Source: Wenyingzhuangia heitensis (GTDB taxonomy: Bacteria; Bacteroidota; Bacteroidia; Flavobacteriales; Flavobacteriaceae). From it: a stretch of DNA of 64,000 nucleotides. The notes below the pieces were generated by a model, which made no database searches, was not told the DNA's origin, and saw nothing but the letters and a program-made list of their open reading frames with translations. Made by a program: the position numbers and the translations under genes. The DNA lies in contig NZ_JAASQL010000001.1 of assembly GCF_011762155.1 (NCBI RefSeq), positions 620,001 to 684,000 on the forward strand, in the 5' to 3' direction. Of the stretch, positions 9,938 to 18,575 are shown piece by piece (within the stretch, counting starts at the first letter, position 1; each line of letters opens with the position of its first letter).

Positions 9938-10597
9938 ATGAATTACGGAAAGGAATTTGAAAAGTACGCTACTAAACATCACGGTATTAGTAGTACACAT
10001 TACGATAAAATAGTTAGTTCTGTAACTCCATACATTATGGAAGAACGTCAGTTGAATATTACTCAAATGGATGTTTTTTCTCGTTTAATGATGGATAGAA
10101 TTATCTTTTTAGGAACAGGAATTAACGATCAGGTAGCAAATATTATTCAAGCACAGTTATTGTTCTTAGAATCTGTAGATGCTACTAAAGATATTTCTAT
10201 TTACATAAACTCACCAGGAGGTGGAGTGTATGCAGGATTAGGAATTTATGATACGATGCAGTTTATAAAGCCAGATGTAGCAACTATTTGTACAGGAATG
10301 GCAGCAAGTATGGGAGCTGTTTTAATGTGTGCAGGAGCAGAAGGAAAACGATCTGCGTTGCCACACTCTAGAGTTATGATTCACCAACCTTTAGGTGGAG
10401 CACAAGGGCAGGCTACAGATATGGAAATTACTGTAAGAGAAATCAACAAATTAAAACAAGAATTATACACAATTATCTCAAATCATTCTGGTCAATCTTT
10501 CGAAAAAGTTTCTGCGGATTCTGACAGAGATTACTGGATGAAAGCAGAAGAAGCTAAGGCTTACGGAATGGTAGATGAAATTCTTGCAAGAAAATAA
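9938..10597 (+). CDS. clpP: ATP-dependent Clp protease proteolytic subunit
   Basis: 219 residues, the usual size with a short propeptide region. It is the serine peptidase of the ClpXP machine, forming a barrel of two heptamers in the cytoplasm. The catalytic triad is visible: Ser124 in GMAASMGA, His149 in VMIHQPLGG, and Asp198 in SDRDYW. The oxyanion region SPGGGVYAG is intact. clpX follows 36 bases downstream on the same strand, so the protease and its unfoldase are made together. The start at 9938 is preceded by an AT-rich leader without a Shine-Dalgarno site, normal for this phylum. Substrates would be ssrA-tagged and regulatory proteins by family knowledge. Confidence 0.98.
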   Translation: MNYGKEFEKYATKHHGISSTHYDKIVSSVTPYIMEERQLNITQMDVFSRLMMDRIIFLGTGINDQVANIIQAQLLFLESVDATKDISIYINSPGGGVYAGLGIYDTMQFIKPDVATICTGMAASMGAVLMCAGAEGKRSALPHSRVMIHQPLGGAQGQATDMEITVREINKLKQELYTIISNHSGQSFEKVSADSDRDYWMKAEEAKAYGMVDEILARK

Positions 10598-10633
10598 AAG
10601 CCAAAGCAATTTAAAGCTTAAAGCATAAAAGAA

Positions 10634-11866
10634 ATGTCAAAAGAAGGAATGGAGTGCTCGTTTTGTGGGCGTAAGAAGGAAGAAACAAACTTATTAATTG
10701 CAGGGGTTGATGCACATATTTGTGACAGCTGTGTAGCGCAGGCTCATGGAATTTTGTCTGAAGAAATTACCGAAGAATCTGGAGAAAAGAATTCTGATTT
10801 GGTTGTGAAAAAACCAAAGGAAATTAAAGAGTTTTTAGATCAGTATATTATTGGACAAGATCAAACTAAAAAAACCATGGCGGTTGCAGTTTACAATCAT
10901 TACAAAAGATTAACGCAGCCAGACACATTAGAACAAGAAGTAGAAATAGAAAAAAGTAACATGATTTTGGTAGGAGATACCGGAACAGGAAAAACATTAA
11001 TTGCAAAAACCATTGCAAAAATGTTAAATGTACCTTTTTCTATTGTAGATGCTACTGTACTAACTCAAGCAGGTTATGTAGGGGAAGATGTAGAGAGTAT
11101 TTTAAGTAGATTGTTGCAGGCTGCAGATTATGATGTTGAAAGTGCAGAACGCGGAATTGTGTTTATTGATGAAATAGATAAAATTGCTCGTAAAGGAGAC
11201 AATCCTTCTATTACTCGTGATGTTTCTGGAGAAGGAGTGCAACAAGCATTGCTTAAATTACTAGAAGGAACTGTTGTGAATGTAGCTCCTAAAGGAGGAC
11301 GTAAACACCCTGATCAAAAATTTGTAGAGGTTAATACTAAAGATATTTTATTTATTGCAGGTGGAGCTTTTGCAGGAATTCAACGTAACATTAGCAAACG
11401 TTTAAACAGACAAGCTGTTGGTTTTGGAGCTTCTTTAAGTGAAGATAGAGTAGATGAAAAAAACTTGTTGAAATATATTATTCCAACAGATTTAAAGAAT
11501 TTTGGATTGATTCCAGAAATTATAGGTCGTTTGCCTGTGTTAAGTTATATGAATCCATTAGATGCTACAGCGTTGCGTGCTATTTTAACAGAGCCTAAAA
11601 ACTCGTTGATAAAACAATACACTAAGCTTTTTCAAATGGATGGTATAGAGTTTACCTTAACGGAAGAAGCGTTGGAATACATAGTAGAAAAAGCTATTGA
11701 ATATAAATTGGGAGCAAGAGGATTACGTTCTTTATGTGAAGCAATTTTTACAGATGCTATGTTTGAAATGCCAAGTTCTGAAGAAACTTCATTTGAAGTT
11801 ACTAAAGAGTATGCAGAAAGTAAATTAAGTAGAAATATGCTTACCCAATTAAAAGCGGTATCATAG
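10634..11866 (+). CDS. clpX: Clp protease ATP-binding subunit ClpX
   Basis: 410 residues. AAA+ unfoldase that feeds substrates to ClpP. Seen: an N-terminal C4 zinc-binding domain with Cys8, Cys11, Cys30 and Cys33; Walker A GDTGTGKT at 114-121; Walker B IVFIDE at 175-180; sensor and arginine-finger region [15 protein letters not shown]; and a loop resembling the ClpP-docking IGF loop. All key residues are present and the length matches the family. It is second in the clpP-clpX operon, followed immediately by a strong terminator that it shares with the convergent outer-membrane gene. Confidence 0.98.
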   Translation: MSKEGMECSFCGRKKEETNLLIAGVDAHICDSCVAQAHGILSEEITEESGEKNSDLVVKKPKEIKEFLDQYIIGQDQTKKTMAVAVYNHYKRLTQPDTLEQEVEIEKSNMILVGDTGTGKTLIAKTIAKMLNVPFSIVDATVLTQAGYVGEDVESILSRLLQAADYDVESAERGIVFIDEIDKIARKGDNPSITRDVSGEGVQQALLKLLEGTVVNVAPKGGRKHPDQKFVEVNTKDILFIAGGAFAGIQRNISKRLNRQAVGFGASLSEDRVDEKNLLKYIIPTDLKNFGLIPEIIGRLPVLSYMNPLDATALRAILTEPKNSLIKQYTKLFQMDGIEFTLTEEALEYIVEKAIEYKLGARGLRSLCEAIFTDAMFEMPSSEETSFEVTKEYAESKLSRNMLTQLKAVS

Positions 11867-11887
11867 TATACTACTTACAAAAAAATA

Positions 11888-11916
11888 AAAAGGGCTACAG
11901 TACTGTAGCCCTTTTT
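11888..11916. terminator. Two-way terminator after clpX
   Basis: Perfect 13-base stem 11888-11900 with 11903-11915 (core GGGCTACAG/CTGTAGCCC), followed by T on one side and preceded by A on the other. It lies between clpX and the convergent PagL-like gene. Confidence 0.92.
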
Positions 11917-11923
11917 TGATGTC

Positions 11924-13036
11924 TTAAAATTTATAACCTAAACCAATTTCTGGATGATCTAGAATGTGAAATTTATGAGATTTTAAAGAAAGTCTAATAA
12001 ATAATTTTTTGTAAAAGTTATAGGCTAGGTTAGCACTTGTGTAAAAATAATTTTTATCAACTTTATCATATAAAAAAACATAGGCTCCTTCTTGTAAAGA
12101 AATACTTAGTTTGTTATAGTTAAAAGATTGTGAAATATAAACTCCTGTTTGTAAGTTATCTAATAAAGAAGATTCCTTGTTTAAGTAGAGCAAGCTAGGT
12201 TTTACAGAGGGATCCCAATATATATTTGTTCCAATACCCAAACTAAACATTTTTGTTAAAGACCTTCTTAATTCTGTAGATAGTGAATGAACAATGTAGT
12301 ATGATGAATTAAAATTACTTCTTTTTCCGCCAATTCCTAAATAAACAAGTAAGTCGTTATGTTTGCTGTGGGGTGGTGTAGGAGTCTGTTTTTTAGCAAT
12401 TCTAGGCTGCAATACATAACTTAATCCGGCATAGGCGGTAATGTTGTTTAAACCTAAGTTTGGTTTTTTTGTATTACCGTTAGAAATATGATCAAAGGAA
12501 ATACCACTGTTTAGTTCCATTCTTTTACTTATTAAATAAGTAATTCCTGTTCTTAGGTTTGTGTGAAAGTTGTAATGATTACTTGTTGCTGGATTTTCGG
12601 GATTTAAAACGGGATCTGTAATAGTATTTAAATAACTAAAACCCATTCCAATTCTACCAAATACAGAAAAATTGTTTTTAGAAAATAATTTAATTTTAAT
12701 AAAAGGGACTACTGCAATTTCATGACCAAATACTTGATTGTTTCCTAGCGATGAATAAAACAAAGAAATTCCATATTCAGGATAATTATAGAGTTGTTCC
12801 CATTCATTATTTCCAATAGTCTCTTTTATGAGTCCTATTTCAAAAGCCTGAATCGTTTGATTGGTTATAGATCTTACAGGTTCTTCATCCATATTAGAGC
12901 CTACCTGAGCATTAAAAAAAACTTTAATATTTCCTATAGAAGTTTTCTGACCAAAGGAGGTAGAAATACATGAGAGATAGATGATAAATCCAAACGTACA
13001 TAAAAAATAGTGAAGGAATACAGAACTTTTGCTCAT
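11924..13036 (-). CDS. Outer-membrane acyloxyacyl hydrolase/PagL-like protein
   Basis: 370 residues from the ATG at 13036, which gives a clean signal peptide ending in SFGQ near residue 30; an in-frame ATG at 13069 adds 11 residues before it. The first 220 residues resemble the PagL lipid A 3-O-deacylase family: beta-strand alternation, and FDHISNGNTKKPNLG, with the His183/Ser185 pair placed like the catalytic H-x-S-N motif. The remaining 150 residues are further amphipathic strands ending in GLGYKF, a typical outer-membrane C-terminus. It probably trims acyl chains from lipopolysaccharide or anchors in the outer membrane. It is about twice the length of proteobacterial PagL. The activity is inferred from the motif only. 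Confidence 0.7.
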   Translation of the reverse strand: MSKSSVFLHYFLCTFGFIIYLSCISTSFGQKTSIGNIKVFFNAQVGSNMDEEPVRSITNQTIQAFEIGLIKETIGNNEWEQLYNYPEYGISLFYSSLGNNQVFGHEIAVVPFIKIKLFSKNNFSVFGRIGMGFSYLNTITDPVLNPENPATSNHYNFHTNLRTGITYLISKRMELNSGISFDHISNGNTKKPNLGLNNITAYAGLSYVLQPRIAKKQTPTPPHSKHNDLLVYLGIGGKRSNFNSSYYIVHSLSTELRRSLTKMFSLGIGTNIYWDPSVKPSLLYLNKESSLLDNLQTGVYISQSFNYNKLSISLQEGAYVFLYDKVDKNYFYTSANLAYNFYKKLFIRLSLKSHKFHILDHPEIGLGYKF

Positions 13037-13229
13037 GTTTATTTTATAAAAATAATCACAAAAATACATTATTATATTCGTCCTTTTATTTTAGGAACTA
13101 AGGAATTTTGTGACTTGTGTCTTAGAATATTTAAGGTAGCTTGTTTTAAAATAATGCTAAATTTTTTATTATTAGAACAATATTAATTAACAATTGTTTA
13201 TTTTTAACGCATTAAACTATGAAAATGTT

Positions 13230-14684
13230 ATGAAAAAAAACAAAATTAATCCGCTATTTTTAGTGGTATGTGTACTTGTGTGCCTTCAGGCCTGTAAGCC
13301 AAGTAAAAAAGAAGTCAAAAGTAATTATCAAAATGTAAAAATTAGTGTTTGTGACCCTGTAAGTAGTTGGTTTCCTCACTTAAACACAAAAGAACCATTA
13401 GAGGGGGTAACAAGTGTTTTTGCAACACCCCAAAAAGCAACTAATCTAGTTTTTCATCAATGGTCTTGGCAAAAATTTTTATGGTTAACCAAACCTACGT
13501 CAGTAACAGACAAGACTCCTCTTTTTTTAGAAAATAAAAATGAAATTATTCAAGTAACGGATTTAATGATGGATACTATCAATATTCCTGTAAATGCTAA
13601 AGTGGTTTTGTTTTATGATGAGCAAGCTTGTTCTAATGGAGTGTTGCAAACCAATTCAAAATTTAAGTCAGATACCAATACTAAAATAGATACTATTATG
13701 TATTCTATTTATTCAAGTAAAATTATGTTAGATGCTGCTAAAGTATTTAAAACTAAAATTTTAAAAGATTCTTTGTTTGATAATGATTTTGTGTTTCCTG
13801 TAGGTTCATTAGAGTTAAAGGTTTCTTGGGTAGCAACATCTGCTATTCCAAAAAGTCAATTGGGTGAATATTACACTACACAAGCTGCATATATTAAAGC
13901 AGATAAGACTTATGGCTATAAAGAAGTAGCAATGTTAGGAATGCATGTTGTGGGAGTTGTAGAAAATCATCCAGAATTTATATGGGCAACTTTTCAGCAT
14001 AATGATTTAGCTCCTTTGTATGATTGGGAAGATGATATTGCAGAGGAAAGTTTTAATACATTACTTTACAAAGGAGATAAACCATCAACTTTGGATGGGA
14101 TTACTTGGGATTCTAAAAAGAATAACGCATTAAAGCCTATAGCAGCATATGAATTATTTAAGTATGGAGTGCCAGTTAATAACGGAGGAGGTTTTATGGA
14201 AACATCACAAGAAGAACCATCTAATTTTAACAATATAAAAAGTATTAATATATGTGTGTCGGAAGCTTTTAAACGTCAAAATAACAACGATGTTTGGGCA
14301 AATTATTTTTACAATGGTTCTCTTTGGATTGATACAGATGAATACGCTACAACAAAAGAGCAGGCTAAGAAAATTGTAGAATTAGGAGATTCTATAGCTT
14401 CGGCTAAACCAGGGGCTTTGGCAAGAGGTTCTGTTAATTGTGCCAATGTTACTATGGAAACTTATACACAAACATTTGAGAATGAAATATCGGAGATAGC
14501 TGTAGATAATTTAGCCAATTGTTTTTCGTGTCACAGTGCAACAAACTTTTCAACAAAAGCAAATTCGCCCTTGTATCTAAGTCATTTGTTTGGAGGCTAT
14601 TTAAAAGCAAGCCAAGGATTAACACCTGATGAAATTGAACAGTTGAAAGAAACAGAACATTTTTTAAAATTTGTTAAAAAATAG
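13230..14684 (+). CDS. Lipoprotein with C-terminal c-type cytochrome motif
   Basis: 484 residues from the ATG at 13230 (MKKNKINPLF); a TTG further upstream would put residues before the signal peptide and is rejected. The signal peptide ends in the lipobox LQAC, giving lipidated Cys22. The large central part (residues 60-420) is not recognised. One heme-binding CxxCH motif, CFSCH, lies at about 431-435 in NLANCFSCHSATNF, with a possible distal Met not identifiable. It is likely an electron-transfer or redox protein attached to a membrane and facing the periplasm or surface. It has no redox-enzyme neighbour: the gene stands between a divergent outer-membrane gene and dnaG, with its own terminator. 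Confidence 0.75.
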   Translation: MKKNKINPLFLVVCVLVCLQACKPSKKEVKSNYQNVKISVCDPVSSWFPHLNTKEPLEGVTSVFATPQKATNLVFHQWSWQKFLWLTKPTSVTDKTPLFLENKNEIIQVTDLMMDTINIPVNAKVVLFYDEQACSNGVLQTNSKFKSDTNTKIDTIMYSIYSSKIMLDAAKVFKTKILKDSLFDNDFVFPVGSLELKVSWVATSAIPKSQLGEYYTTQAAYIKADKTYGYKEVAMLGMHVVGVVENHPEFIWATFQHNDLAPLYDWEDDIAEESFNTLLYKGDKPSTLDGITWDSKKNNALKPIAAYELFKYGVPVNNGGGFMETSQEEPSNFNNIKSINICVSEAFKRQNNNDVWANYFYNGSLWIDTDEYATTKEQAKKIVELGDSIASAKPGALARGSVNCANVTMETYTQTFENEISEIAVDNLANCFSCHSATNFSTKANSPLYLSHLFGGYLKASQGLTPDEIEQLKETEHFLKFVKK

Positions 14685-14704
14685 TATAATATTTTACTTG
14701 ATGT

Positions 14705-14740
14705 AAAAGAGTCCTCTTGTCAATAAGAGGACTCTTTTTT
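14705..14740 (+). terminator. Terminator after the cytochrome lipoprotein gene
   Basis: Perfect 14-base stem 14705-14718 with 14725-14738 (core GAGTCCTCTT/AAGAGGACTC), a six-base loop and a T-run. Confidence 0.92.
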
Positions 14741-14824
14741 GTGTTTAGAACTTCATTTTTTCCAGAGGTTTCAAAACCAAATACGATAATTTCTTTGTTA
14801 TCTTTGTTAAAAAATAATTAGAAG

Positions 14825-16903
14825 TTGATATCTAGAGAAACCATAGATCTTGTTTTTGAAACCGCCCGTGTAGAGGAGGTAATTGGAGAGTTTGTAACTT
14901 TAAAAAAATCGGGAAGTAGTTACAAAGGATTGTCTCCTTTTGTAGATGAAAAATCTCCTTCTTTTATGGTATCTCCTGTAAAGGGAATTTGGAAAGATTT
15001 TAGTACAGGTAAAGGAGGAAATGCAATTTCTTTTTTAATGGAGCATGAACATTATTCGTATCCAGAAGCAATTCGTTACCTAGCGGATAAGTACAATATT
15101 GTTATTGAAGAGACAGAACAAACCAACGAGCAAAAAGAAGCTGCAGACGAACGTGAAAGTATGTATTTAGTGTCTAAATATGCACAAGACTATTTTCATA
15201 AAACCATGTTAAATACCCAGAAAGGAAAAGCAATTGGGTTAAGTTATTTTAAAGAACGTGGTTTTACTAGCGAAATGATAGAAACGTTTCAGTTAGGATA
15301 TTGTTTAGATGATTGGACCGCGTTTACAGATACCGCTTTAAAAAACGGATATGATTTACAGTATTTAGAAAGCACAGGTTTGACCATAGTAAAAGAAGGA
15401 GGGAAACAATTTGATCGATTTAAAGGTCGTGTAATGTTTCCTATTCACAGTATGAGTGGTAGGGTGTTAGGGTTTGGGGGTAGGATTTTAACCAATGATA
15501 AAAAAGCAGCTAAATATTTAAACTCTCCAGAAAGTGATATTTACCACAAGAGTAGAATTTTATATGGATTGTATCAAGCTAAAAAAACAATATCTAAAGA
15601 AGATAACTGTTATTTAGTAGAGGGATATACAGATGTGATTTCTATGTATCAAAAAGGAATTACCAATGTTGTAGCTTCATCAGGGACGGCATTAACACCA
15701 GATCAAATACGGTTGGTAAAAAGATTAACTCCTAATATGACAGTTCTTTTTGATGGAGATGCTGCAGGGTTAAGAGCATCAGTCCGTGGTATAGATTTAA
15801 TTTTGGAGCAGGGAATGAACGTAAAGGTAGTTACGTTTCCAGATGGTGATGATCCCGATTCTTTTTCTAAGAAAAAATCAACAGAAGAATTAAAAGAATA
15901 CTTAGAAAATAATCAACAAGATTTTATCAGTTTTAAAGTTTCTTTATTACTAGAAGAGGCAAAAGATGATCCGATTAAGAAAGCTGGGTTAATTCGTGAT
16001 ATTGTAATGAGTATTTCTAAAATACCAGACAGTATTAAACAAGAAGTTTACATTCAAGAATGTTCTAGATTAATGGATATTTCGGAAACTGTTTTGTTTA
16101 ATGAGTTGGCTCAAATGTTAGACAAGCACGCTAGAGATGCAGAGCGTAAGCCTAGTTCTACTAGACCTAAAATGACAATTGCTTCTTCTGCTAATAAATC
16201 TTCAAAATCATCCTCTGGAGGAGATATGCCAGACGATGCTGCTTTTAATGAAATGATGATGGCTCAAGAAGTAGGAATGAATACTTCTAAAGGGAAAACA
16301 TCTGGACAAAAAGGAACGACTCCTAAAACGATTAATACCTTAGATTTGTATGAACGTGAAATTATTAAAATTTTATTGTTGTACGGAAATCACGAGGTAA
16401 CTTTTGTAGATTGGGTAGAGGATCATGATAAAAGAGGAAAAGTAATTATGGTAAAAGAAGAGTATACCAATACGGTTGCTCATGAGTTGTATTTACAATT
16501 ACAAGATGATGAAATAGAATTTACAAATCCTTTGTTTCAGAAAATATACAAAGAAATTACCTATCAAATTAGTGAAAAAGAAAAACTAGCGTTAGAGCGT
16601 TTGACGAGTCATGAAAATCAAGAAATAGCTCAAGAAGTAACCAATATTTTAATGGATGATGAGCATTATATTTTAAGTGATTGGGAGTCTAAAGAAATAG
16701 AAGTAACTCAAAAAACAGATGTGTTACAAAAATTAGTTCAAGATGCAATTCTAAACTTAAGAAGAGTTTTAATAGAATTAAAGGTGAAGGAATTAATGCA
16801 AGAGGTAAGTGTTGAAGAGAAAAGATTAGAAGCGTTACAGGATGTGATGAGTTATACGCAGCTAAAAACCTTACTGTTCGAAAAACTACATAGAGTATTA
16901 TAA
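14825..16903 (+). CDS. dnaG: DNA primase, zinc-ligand-less form
   Basis: 692 residues. Makes RNA primers for replication. The start is TTG at 14825, giving the conserved beginning ISRETIDLVFETARVEEVIG; no ATG precedes it. In the N-terminal zinc-binding domain the order of the fold is kept (LSPFVDEKSPSF ... IWKDFSTGKGGNA), but the four metal ligands expected of the CHC2 finger are replaced by Ser37, Val40, Asp58 and Thr61. The TOPRIM core is intact, with VEGYTDVISM and the metal-binding LFDGDAAG. A long low-complexity linker (about residues 440-500) precedes the helicase-interaction domain. Loss of the ligands is known for Bacteroidota DnaG and so is not a sign of a dead gene. The channel gene follows 9 bases later. 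Confidence 0.96.
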   Translation: MISRETIDLVFETARVEEVIGEFVTLKKSGSSYKGLSPFVDEKSPSFMVSPVKGIWKDFSTGKGGNAISFLMEHEHYSYPEAIRYLADKYNIVIEETEQTNEQKEAADERESMYLVSKYAQDYFHKTMLNTQKGKAIGLSYFKERGFTSEMIETFQLGYCLDDWTAFTDTALKNGYDLQYLESTGLTIVKEGGKQFDRFKGRVMFPIHSMSGRVLGFGGRILTNDKKAAKYLNSPESDIYHKSRILYGLYQAKKTISKEDNCYLVEGYTDVISMYQKGITNVVASSGTALTPDQIRLVKRLTPNMTVLFDGDAAGLRASVRGIDLILEQGMNVKVVTFPDGDDPDSFSKKKSTEELKEYLENNQQDFISFKVSLLLEEAKDDPIKKAGLIRDIVMSISKIPDSIKQEVYIQECSRLMDISETVLFNELAQMLDKHARDAERKPSSTRPKMTIASSANKSSKSSSGGDMPDDAAFNEMMMAQEVGMNTSKGKTSGQKGTTPKTINTLDLYEREIIKILLLYGNHEVTFVDWVEDHDKRGKVIMVKEEYTNTVAHELYLQLQDDEIEFTNPLFQKIYKEITYQISEKEKLALERLTSHENQEIAQEVTNILMDDEHYILSDWESKEIEVTQKTDVLQKLVQDAILNLRRVLIELKVKELMQEVSVEEKRLEALQDVMSYTQLKTLLFEKLHRVL

Positions 16904-16912
16904 ATTATAGAA

Positions 16913-17434
16913 ATGGAAAATTTAAACGAATATAAATATCAATTATTACTAACGCTTGTTATAGTAATAGTAATGTCAACAATAATTTTTTCTATCAAAA
17001 GAGCTATTAAAAAATTTAGCTTTGTAAAAGCGATAGATGTAAACAGAAGGAAAATAATTTTTATTCTTACTTATCTAGTCGTCTATATTCTTTTTGGAGC
17101 TTTGTTAGCTGTTGTTTGGGGAGTAGATTTTAATAGGTTGTCTATTTTTATATCCTCTATATTAGCTGTTTTAGGAGTTGGTTTTTTTGCTCAATGGTCT
17201 TTGCTGTCTAATTTAACAGCAAGTGTTATTTTATTTTTTAATCATCCAGTAAGAATAGGAAGTAGAATTAGAATTTTAGATAAAGATTTTGAGCTTATTG
17301 GTGAAGTAAAAGACATTACAGGCTTCTATTTTTTTATGAAAACCGATAAGGGAGAAATTATTACATTTCCTAACTCTTTAATTATGCAAAAAGGAATAGA
17401 AATTTTAAAAGATGAAGAAAGTCCTCAAGCGTAA
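16913..17434 (+). CDS. Small MscS-type mechanosensitive channel
   Basis: 173 residues, shorter than E. coli MscS (286). Three hydrophobic segments lie at about 8-28, 45-70 and 77-107. The pore-lining helix and start of the beta domain are recognisable: AVLGVGFFAQWSLLSNLTAS, then NHPVRIGSRIRI. The C-terminal alpha/beta vestibule is missing, and the protein ends after a short beta segment and an acidic tail. It likely opens on membrane stretch to release osmolytes in hypo-osmotic shock. It starts 9 bases after dnaG, so it is probably transcribed with it, though the functional link is not obvious. Confidence 0.88.
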   Translation: MENLNEYKYQLLLTLVIVIVMSTIIFSIKRAIKKFSFVKAIDVNRRKIIFILTYLVVYILFGALLAVVWGVDFNRLSIFISSILAVLGVGFFAQWSLLSNLTASVILFFNHPVRIGSRIRILDKDFELIGEVKDITGFYFFMKTDKGEIITFPNSLIMQKGIEILKDEESPQA

Positions 17435-17465
17435 TTTTAGTATATTTCCTTTTAAAATTATTTAA

Positions 17466-18575
17466 TTGAAAACAATCATAGTTTCTGTAACAAATGACTT
17501 GGTAACCGATCAGCGAGTACATAAAGTTTGTACTACGTTACAAGAAATGGGCTTTTCAATTCACTTAGTAGGGAGAAAGTTAAAACAAAGTTTGCCTTTA
17601 CAAAGATCCTATAAAACAACTAGAATGAAGCTGCTTTTTACCAAAGGTCCTTTGTTTTATGCAGAATATAATTTACGACTATTTATGTTGCTGTTGTTCG
17701 CAAAAAAAAATGTGTTATTGGCAAATGATTTAGATACATTATTTCCTAATTTTTTAGTTTCTAGATTAACAAACAAACCTATAGTTTACGATAGTCATGA
17801 GTTGTTTACAGAAGTGCCAGAATTAATTAATAGACCAAAAGTTCAAAAAATTTGGTTAACTATAGAGCAGTTTATCTTTCCAAAGCTAAAAGATGTTTTT
17901 ACGGTAAATAGTTTAATTGCGACCATTTATAAAGACAGGTATAGTGTTTCTGTAAAAATATTAAGAAATATAGCTCCTATGTTTCGGTTCTCAGAAATAG
18001 ATAAGGTTTTTGTAGAAAAAGTAAAAGGAACTTCTAAAATGATTATTCTACAAGGGGCAGGTATTAATGTTGATAGAGGTGGTGAAGAAGCTGTAGAAAT
18101 GATGCGTTATTTAGATAATGTTGTTTTATATGTAATTGGTAGTGGTGATGTTTTTCCTATCCTTAAAGATTTAGTCAAAAAATACAAGCTAGAAAATAAA
18201 GTGTTTTTGTTAGGGAGAAGACCTTATGATGAGTTGATGCAATACACTAAAATAGCTGATTTAGGATTGTCTTTAGATAAAAATACTAATTTAAATTATG
18301 AGTATAGTTTGCCCAATAAAGTGTTTGATTACATTCAGGCAGAAACTCCTTTGTTAGTTTCTAACAGAAGGGTGGTTGCTAAATTAGTAGTCGATGAAAA
18401 TATAGGAAAGGTAATTGACTACCATAGTCCTAAAATGATGGCAGATAAGGTTCAAGAAATGTTGTTTTCGGATGAGTATTTAACTTGGAAAGCAAATTTA
18501 AAAACAGCAGCCCAAAAATATAATTGGGAAAAAGAATCAAAAGTAATTAAAGAAGTCTATTCTAAATTTTTATGA
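17466..18575 (+). CDS. Glycosyltransferase, GT-B fold
   Basis: 369 residues. The start is TTG at 17466 (MKTIIVSVTNDLVTDQRVHK), which gives the typical N-terminal Rossmann strand and the TDQRVHK motif common in flavobacterial GT4-like enzymes. The C-terminal domain has ILQGAGINVDRGGEE and FLLGRRPYDELMQYTKIADL, ending in the sugar-nucleotide binding region SLPNKVFDYIQAETPLL. It is cytoplasmic and probably transfers a sugar from a nucleotide donor to a lipid- or glycan-linked acceptor. Donor and acceptor cannot be assigned. Its stop overlaps the next start by four bases (ATGA), a sign of translational coupling with the deacetylase-like gene. Confidence 0.88.
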   Translation: MKTIIVSVTNDLVTDQRVHKVCTTLQEMGFSIHLVGRKLKQSLPLQRSYKTTRMKLLFTKGPLFYAEYNLRLFMLLLFAKKNVLLANDLDTLFPNFLVSRLTNKPIVYDSHELFTEVPELINRPKVQKIWLTIEQFIFPKLKDVFTVNSLIATIYKDRYSVSVKILRNIAPMFRFSEIDKVFVEKVKGTSKMIILQGAGINVDRGGEEAVEMMRYLDNVVLYVIGSGDVFPILKDLVKKYKLENKVFLLGRRPYDELMQYTKIADLGLSLDKNTNLNYEYSLPNKVFDYIQAETPLLVSNRRVVAKLVVDENIGKVIDYHSPKMMADKVQEMLFSDEYLTWKANLKTAAQKYNWEKESKVIKEVYSKFL

